DNA from: Sipunculus nudus
Taxonomy: Eukaryota > Annelida > Sipuncula > Golfingiida > Sipunculidae
NCBI GenBank assembly: GCA_026874595.1
Contig: CM049312.1
Coordinates: 31,191,456-31,255,455 of the forward strand
Length of the DNA stretch: 64,000 nucleotides
Direction: 5' to 3'
Shown piece after piece: positions 58,962 to 64,000 of this stretch. Each line of letters begins with the position of its first letter. Within the stretch, counting starts at the first letter, position 1. The position numbers and the translations under genes were made by a program. The notes beneath the pieces were generated by a model, which saw nothing but the letters and a program-made list of their open reading frames with translations, did not search any database and was not told the origin of the DNA.

Positions 58962-60630
58962 CCTCGTCTGCAAGGTAGTAAGCTATGTGACACATCTTAG
59001 TATATAGGTAATAACGCATATATTATAAATTTCCTTTTAAAGCTATCTAATCACCTGCATTTATGTGGAATGAATGTAATTTCTTACTAACTCTTAGCTC
59101 ATATTGATAAACTGCAAGTAATTCCTGATGAAAAAGGTTTTACTTACGCCTCTGTGACAAATGAATAAGCCTTTGCAACTGGAAGCTATAAGAATATGCT
59201 GACACACCGACAAAAATCACATAACGGTAGGTTGTAGATATCACATGTCTAGAAGTTGAAAGGTCACCAGCTGTTGGTGGTGAGAATTTAGTATGCAATG
59301 CAATACTTTATCTTTGAAAACGGCGGTTAGTTTGATTTGCCGCTGTAGATCTTTTTGGCCATATTACCGACACGAGGATATGAACAAAATTGACAGCTTG
59401 TACCAGGAGGAACATTCACTTATTAACTAATTTTGAAGCTCCACGGGATTATCGTTGATGTATATATTAGAATAGGAATACTTAAGTAAGATATCATTTT
59501 TTGTTGCTTTTCTATATATTATCATCGTCTAAGCCTAACAAAGAAGACAAAAATGTGTGACATCTCTCTGGCAGGCCAGGCCTGTTAAATAAGAAGATGC
59601 ACACGGGGCTGATATTATGCAGATCAGTGTCTAGTCCGTACCATATTCCAAAGAGTATTAACATCCAGATTAGCAATCATACAGAAAGGGGCGGATTTGG
59701 TAGAGGAGAGCTCACCCCATTTGCAACCTAAAAACCTTTGGAAATTCAACAAGACTACAATAATACCAACAACAGCAGCGATTCTTTTCCAGAAGTTACC
59801 CCATTACGTCCGCATATCCCCTCCCATACACACTCAACCTACGTTTTGATATATGTCCCCTCCCCCCCCCCCCCCCCCCCCACACACACACGCACTCTGA
59901 ACCATCAGAAATCGGCAACTGCTGCGTTAGTGTCTGGTTTCCATTACTGTTGAAGTACATTACACACAGTGTTTTAGGTTAAATGACCAATTTTTAGGCT
60001 TTCATGAGGGTTTTACGCCTGAAATCTTCTGGGTTTTCTACAATTAAAACTTGCCCCCTGGTGGTAGTGTATCATCTACACTCCACTGTAGTCCCATTAC
60101 TCACGCCTTGACTAGTATCCGTCTTACTGCGATAACACTGAAGCTGCAAGGCAAGCCTTGATGCCTCCACCTTGAAATCAGGTGAGACGAATTAAGAAGA
60201 GTCTATAAGCACGATGAAATGGGTTCTGACAGTCGAGCCGCCTGAAAATTGTCCGCATGGTGCTCATTAAAGTGACCCAAACCAGTGGGCTAGGTAGTAA
60301 ACTTGGCTTGCCAGTATTCATGCAAGACCAAGCCATTAGTTTCTCAAGGATTTCTTTGTTTCAAGGATTTGCTTTTCCTGTTTATCTTTAATTCCACAAT
60401 AAAGTAACATTAACAACGAATGTTTTTCCGTTCAAAATAACATCACAAATCATAATCCCATTATCGTAGGTATCATAGTCGTATGATTAAGACAGTTTAG
60501 TCATCAGTGCTGAGACAGTGACTGAATGGGCTGTTGGAGCTTTTCTTCAAGAAGGCGAAGCATCCCGTGCTGATTAACATTTATTGATCCTTATGTAAAA
60601 ATAATCAAACAGCGCAGGTCCGTGGACTCA
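58962..60630. other. Non-coding stretch with C-run/CA repeat
   Basis: A 20-C run leading into (CA)n is at 59862-59892. The 71-codon frame across it (poly-Pro) comes from the repeat. Nothing else recognised. Confidence 0.55.
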
Positions 60631-60850
60631 ACTGCCACAGTTACATACATACACAGGAACTGCCACGGTTACATACATACACAGGAACTGCCTCGGTTAC
60701 ATATATACATACACAGGAACTGCCACGGTTACATACATACACAGAAACTGCCCCGGTTACATACATACACAGAAACTGCCACGGTTACATACTTACATAG
60801 GAACTGCCACGGTTACATACATACACAGGAACTGCCACAGTTACATACAT
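60631..60850 (+). repeat. 28-bp minisatellite, about 7.7 copies
   Basis: The unit ACTGCCACGGTTACATACAT plus ACACAGGA repeats from 60631, 60659, 60687 (32 bp, with a TATA insertion), 60719, 60747, 60775, 60803 and 60831 (partial). Differences are single bases. Because 28 is not a multiple of 3 and the unit lacks stops in all three frames, a long frame runs through it and onward to 61224 (200 codons). Its N-terminal half is the repeat peptide HRNCHGYIHTQELPRLH. No known domain follows, so I do not call it a gene. Confidence 0.95.
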
Positions 60851-63800
60851 GGTTTGTGTCTCGCATGTTCGGATTAATCAAACCACTTCCGCAAACAATA
60901 CACTCTTTGAACTCGAGGTACGGGGGCTATTCTCATTCATGTCATAACTGCACATTATTACAGATGCCTGTTTTATTGTATGCTGTTGACATGTCTCTTT
61001 TATTGTGCGCTGTTGACATTCTGATTCGTGTTTGGCTCATTTTTTTAAAGCCGAGAGAGGGGAGAGAAATATTCCAGTGGACACAGAAGCGTGTAACTCA
61101 GTTGTGGACCTTTTCCGATAAGTGCTGCATTCATAGATTTTCTTCTAAATTTGTAACGGATTTTATACAGTCTTCAGTTTGCCTTTCGGATCTCTGCCAG
61201 GATTTCACTTTTGGATTACAGTAGATTGGTTTTGGGATTACATTGGACTGTTATTCTCTGAGAAGATTTGTGTGAACTGTTCATCTAGCTTATACATTCT
61301 AAAGGACTTATTGCTGTGACAGTGGTGGTATCCAGGTACTGTGTACTTTGTTAATTTAACTGTGTGATTGTGTTAATTATACCACTGACTTCTTTATTCA
61401 TTCCCCTAGACATTTCACGCTGCCTAGTGTTACAGAATCTGATTTTGTTTTATCTCCATAATCAAATTTATGCTCGTCACGACTACGTCATCTGTTGATA
61501 TTAGGTTCCATAACAACACGTGCTTTATACCAGAAACTTCGGGTCGCCGTCATTTTCTTATATTTCAGTTCGTCTATGTGTTATTGACATAATTATTTAA
61601 CTGAGTTACTTTACAAGCCGGAATATTTATTATATAAATAAGCTATTCTGGTTCTTTGAGCAAAATACTCGAGCAGACTCATTTGTCCTGACTTGCTTCC
61701 TACTTAAACCAAGGAGATTATAACAAATGGAGTCTCAACTCTGAGTCTGGCCGTGTCAAATGTTGCTGACGGGGTCATAAAACTCGTTGCTCGAAGGCAC
61801 AGAGAGTTGCCGCTGATCCGCGAGAATCCATCCTTCGGCGTGATTTCTGAATGTCTCGTTAGTTTCCGGAGACCCCAACCTTGGACTAACTCAATTAAGT
61901 TAGTTTCTTCTCATATTAATCTGGAGTATTTAGTGTAAATGTTGGAACCATCGTAGGTTTACAAAATATATTTTCATATTAACATCGTGTACCGTGCGAC
62001 CGTGTGTGAAGCCGTCGTTGCTAAAGACGCCTGAGCTATTGCTTGATAGCGGTAAACCTGGGCGATAATACGAAAATAACGTCATCAGTGACGCAGCGGG
62101 TGAGGGCTCACAGTTTTCAATCAAAATGAAAGCCAACCGTACATGGACGACATGACATTTTGTTATCCATGGAATAGTATAAAACAAGGTTAAATATTAT
62201 TACGTGCCAGAAGTGTATGACTGATGGGAACTTATAGAAATCCAAAATTATTCAAGGAAAATAAGTTTTCCACTTATTCGTGGTCCATCATATATTACGG
62301 CGGATACTGATACATAGAGACCGCAACAGTCCCAGTGATTCCTCAACATGAAAACGCTCCAAATACACCTTTTGCTCATAACTCATAACAAGCTTCAGCG
62401 GACTACGTCAGTAAGACCTGACAGCCTCATTGGATCAGAGGCCGTGCCGCGGCTGCGCCTGACAACGCGGTAAAATAGGCGCACAGTGGGGTTAATGGGC
62501 TTATCGTGTCTTAATTCCAACTAGCGAACGACTGAAACGCGAGTTTTGACAGAGCTTTACGGAGTTGTGACTCCTGTTGTTATAACTTCCTTGCTTAAAC
62601 AACTTCAGCTTGACATTCGAGATATGTATCTTCGAGTTCCGACGATACAGCATGCAAATTATTTCTTGAACCGTATCAACGTGGCGTTTCTATATGTATC
62701 GATATATCTGTGTGACGATCCCTACTGACAGTCCATCATTATCACATGTGTGATCTTCATTAAAATCTTTTAAAAAAGCTCTTCTGTTTTCTTTATTCTG
62801 AATTTAAGAAGTTTTGTAATATGAATTGCATTGGAAAACCAGCGGAGTAGATGATATTATGATTTTCTGATTTACTCTGATAGTTCAACTCTGTCAACAA
62901 AATTAGTCGAATCCCCAAACACACCGTGCTTGGTCAAGCAAACAAAGTCTTAGCTATATAGTGTTGTTATCCACTAATCGCCTGAGGACGCTTGCCGTTT
63001 GCCGAGGGCAATGCAGCCTTGTGTTATATACATAGTATATACGAATGAGATGTCCTACTTCGGGGGACTTATTGACAATTGTCGCTAACCAAAACAATAT
63101 TTGTTAGCAGAGACGCATCTACCCCATACCAAGTGTTATGGCGCCAGTGTGAAATGCCCTTGACAGACAAGATTATCTTACATGTCATAATTCCCTCTTT
63201 GACTGACGAGAAAGAGAGATCTAGAAAATATAGCAGAATATAAAATAAAATGTAATATATCACATGTTAGGTGGCTTTTAGACATAAAGGAAATTTCGAT
63301 TACTTACGTAATTATTTATTTATTTATTTATTTTTTTAGGATTAAAGAAGAACACTGCCGTGATATTGCAGAGAATCTCTAGACTATCTTGGTATTATGT
63401 ATAATTAATTATGCAAGTCTCTACAAACGTAGTACATGCCGTGGGTGACAGGAAAGGCTTTGTTAACAGACAGGCAACACAGTTACATGCAATATCTGAT
63501 ATTCACTAATTATAAGAAATTTTATCAGCAGAGATAATTATAACAAGCCGACTGCGTGGTGTTAATATTTCATTTTTGTGGTCAATTAACTCATCAGATT
63601 TATAATCAAATGCCGCCATAGTGACAATATGGGGAGAATATTGACTCGTTAGGAGGGTAACGGAATTACGACAGACTGGAACAGTGTCAGTTTAAGCAAT
63701 TTGGCTTGAGCACTTAATCATGTTTTAGTTATTATACTTCTTTAACTGTCAATTAGCGGCCCCTGTACCCAACACAGGCAATAAAAAAACCTTAACCTGT

Positions 63801-64000
63801 GATTCTTGGAGATATATGTTATAAGTGCGCAGAAACAAAGCTTATTTCACGCCAGGTTTGTCAATAGGCATATAGTTTGGCTTTTATACTGCATGTACAT
63901 TGTGGTCATTATATTACATTATTTTGAATAATGTGGATAATTGACTGTCAATTTCAATGTTAAATTTTAAGTTTCATGTCTGAAATCATTGTTGATTTGC
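60851..64000. other. Non-coding AT-rich stretch
   Basis: A 27-bp dimer of TTTTATTGTNNGCTGTTGACAT lies at 60969-61022. Around 62390-62540 is a CpG-richer patch (CCGTGCCGCGGCTGCGCCTG) that might be regulatory. (TTTA)n is at 63315-63336. No gene recognised. Confidence 0.5.

Overview
This 64-kb window looks like intergenic or intronic nuclear DNA from an animal, most likely a marine mollusc (probably a bivalve). The reasons are the strong A+T bias, long (TA)n and (TC)n microsatellites, several palindromic MITE-like DNA elements, tRNA-headed SINEs, a decayed non-LTR retrotransposon, and tandem modules rich in AGGTCA-like half-sites of the kind I associate with bivalve genomes. The taxon is an inference. 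I found no complete protein-coding gene, true tRNA, rRNA, CRISPR array or bacterial operon. The open reading frames are short, many overlap on both strands or run through simple repeats, and none has a domain I recognise apart from a broken reverse transcriptase.

Layout. 0-8 kb: a TA-flanked palindromic element with an internal array of GTCGTAGG-like words (318-984), a (TA)n tract, a pogo/Tigger-like non-autonomous transposon lodged between TA tracts (3335-4195), and a CAGGG-ended hAT-like MITE (7432-7900). 8-18 kb: mostly featureless AT-rich DNA, then a near-perfect 0.7-kb tandem duplication (13281-14665) and five diverged units of about 150 bp (17290-18040). 18-29 kb: AT-rich DNA with two GC/CpG-richer islands. 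The first (about 22.65-23.45 kb) carries three CTCF-like motifs; the second (27.15-28.9 kb) has splice-like signals but no recognisable protein.

29-42 kb: an E-box cluster (34.36 kb), a probable LINE 3' end with a (TAAA)n tail (to 35.01 kb), a minus-strand SINE (35.82-36.13 kb), a second CGTAG-rich element (36.4-36.97 kb), and a large composite of repeats (38.25-42.12 kb) built from 330-bp tandem units, paired 120-bp units and nuclear-receptor-like half-sites. 42-50 kb: mostly featureless, with a second SINE (44.94-45.06 kb) and a nested 275-bp/135-bp tandem repeat with GGTGGCGCC cores (49.26-49.94 kb). 50-64 kb: a homeodomain-motif-rich stretch, a long pyrimidine repeat (51.93-52.26 kb), a decayed CR1/L2-like reverse transcriptase (54.96-55.57 kb), a small MITE (56.69-57.03 kb), a TRIM-like miniature LTR element with an intact 4-bp target duplication (58523-58957), and a 28-bp minisatellite (60631-60850).

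The window is best read as a gene-poor accumulation zone for non-autonomous mobile elements, with a few stretches that may be regulatory. Everything here comes from reading the sequence by eye; family names need a repeat-library search to confirm them.
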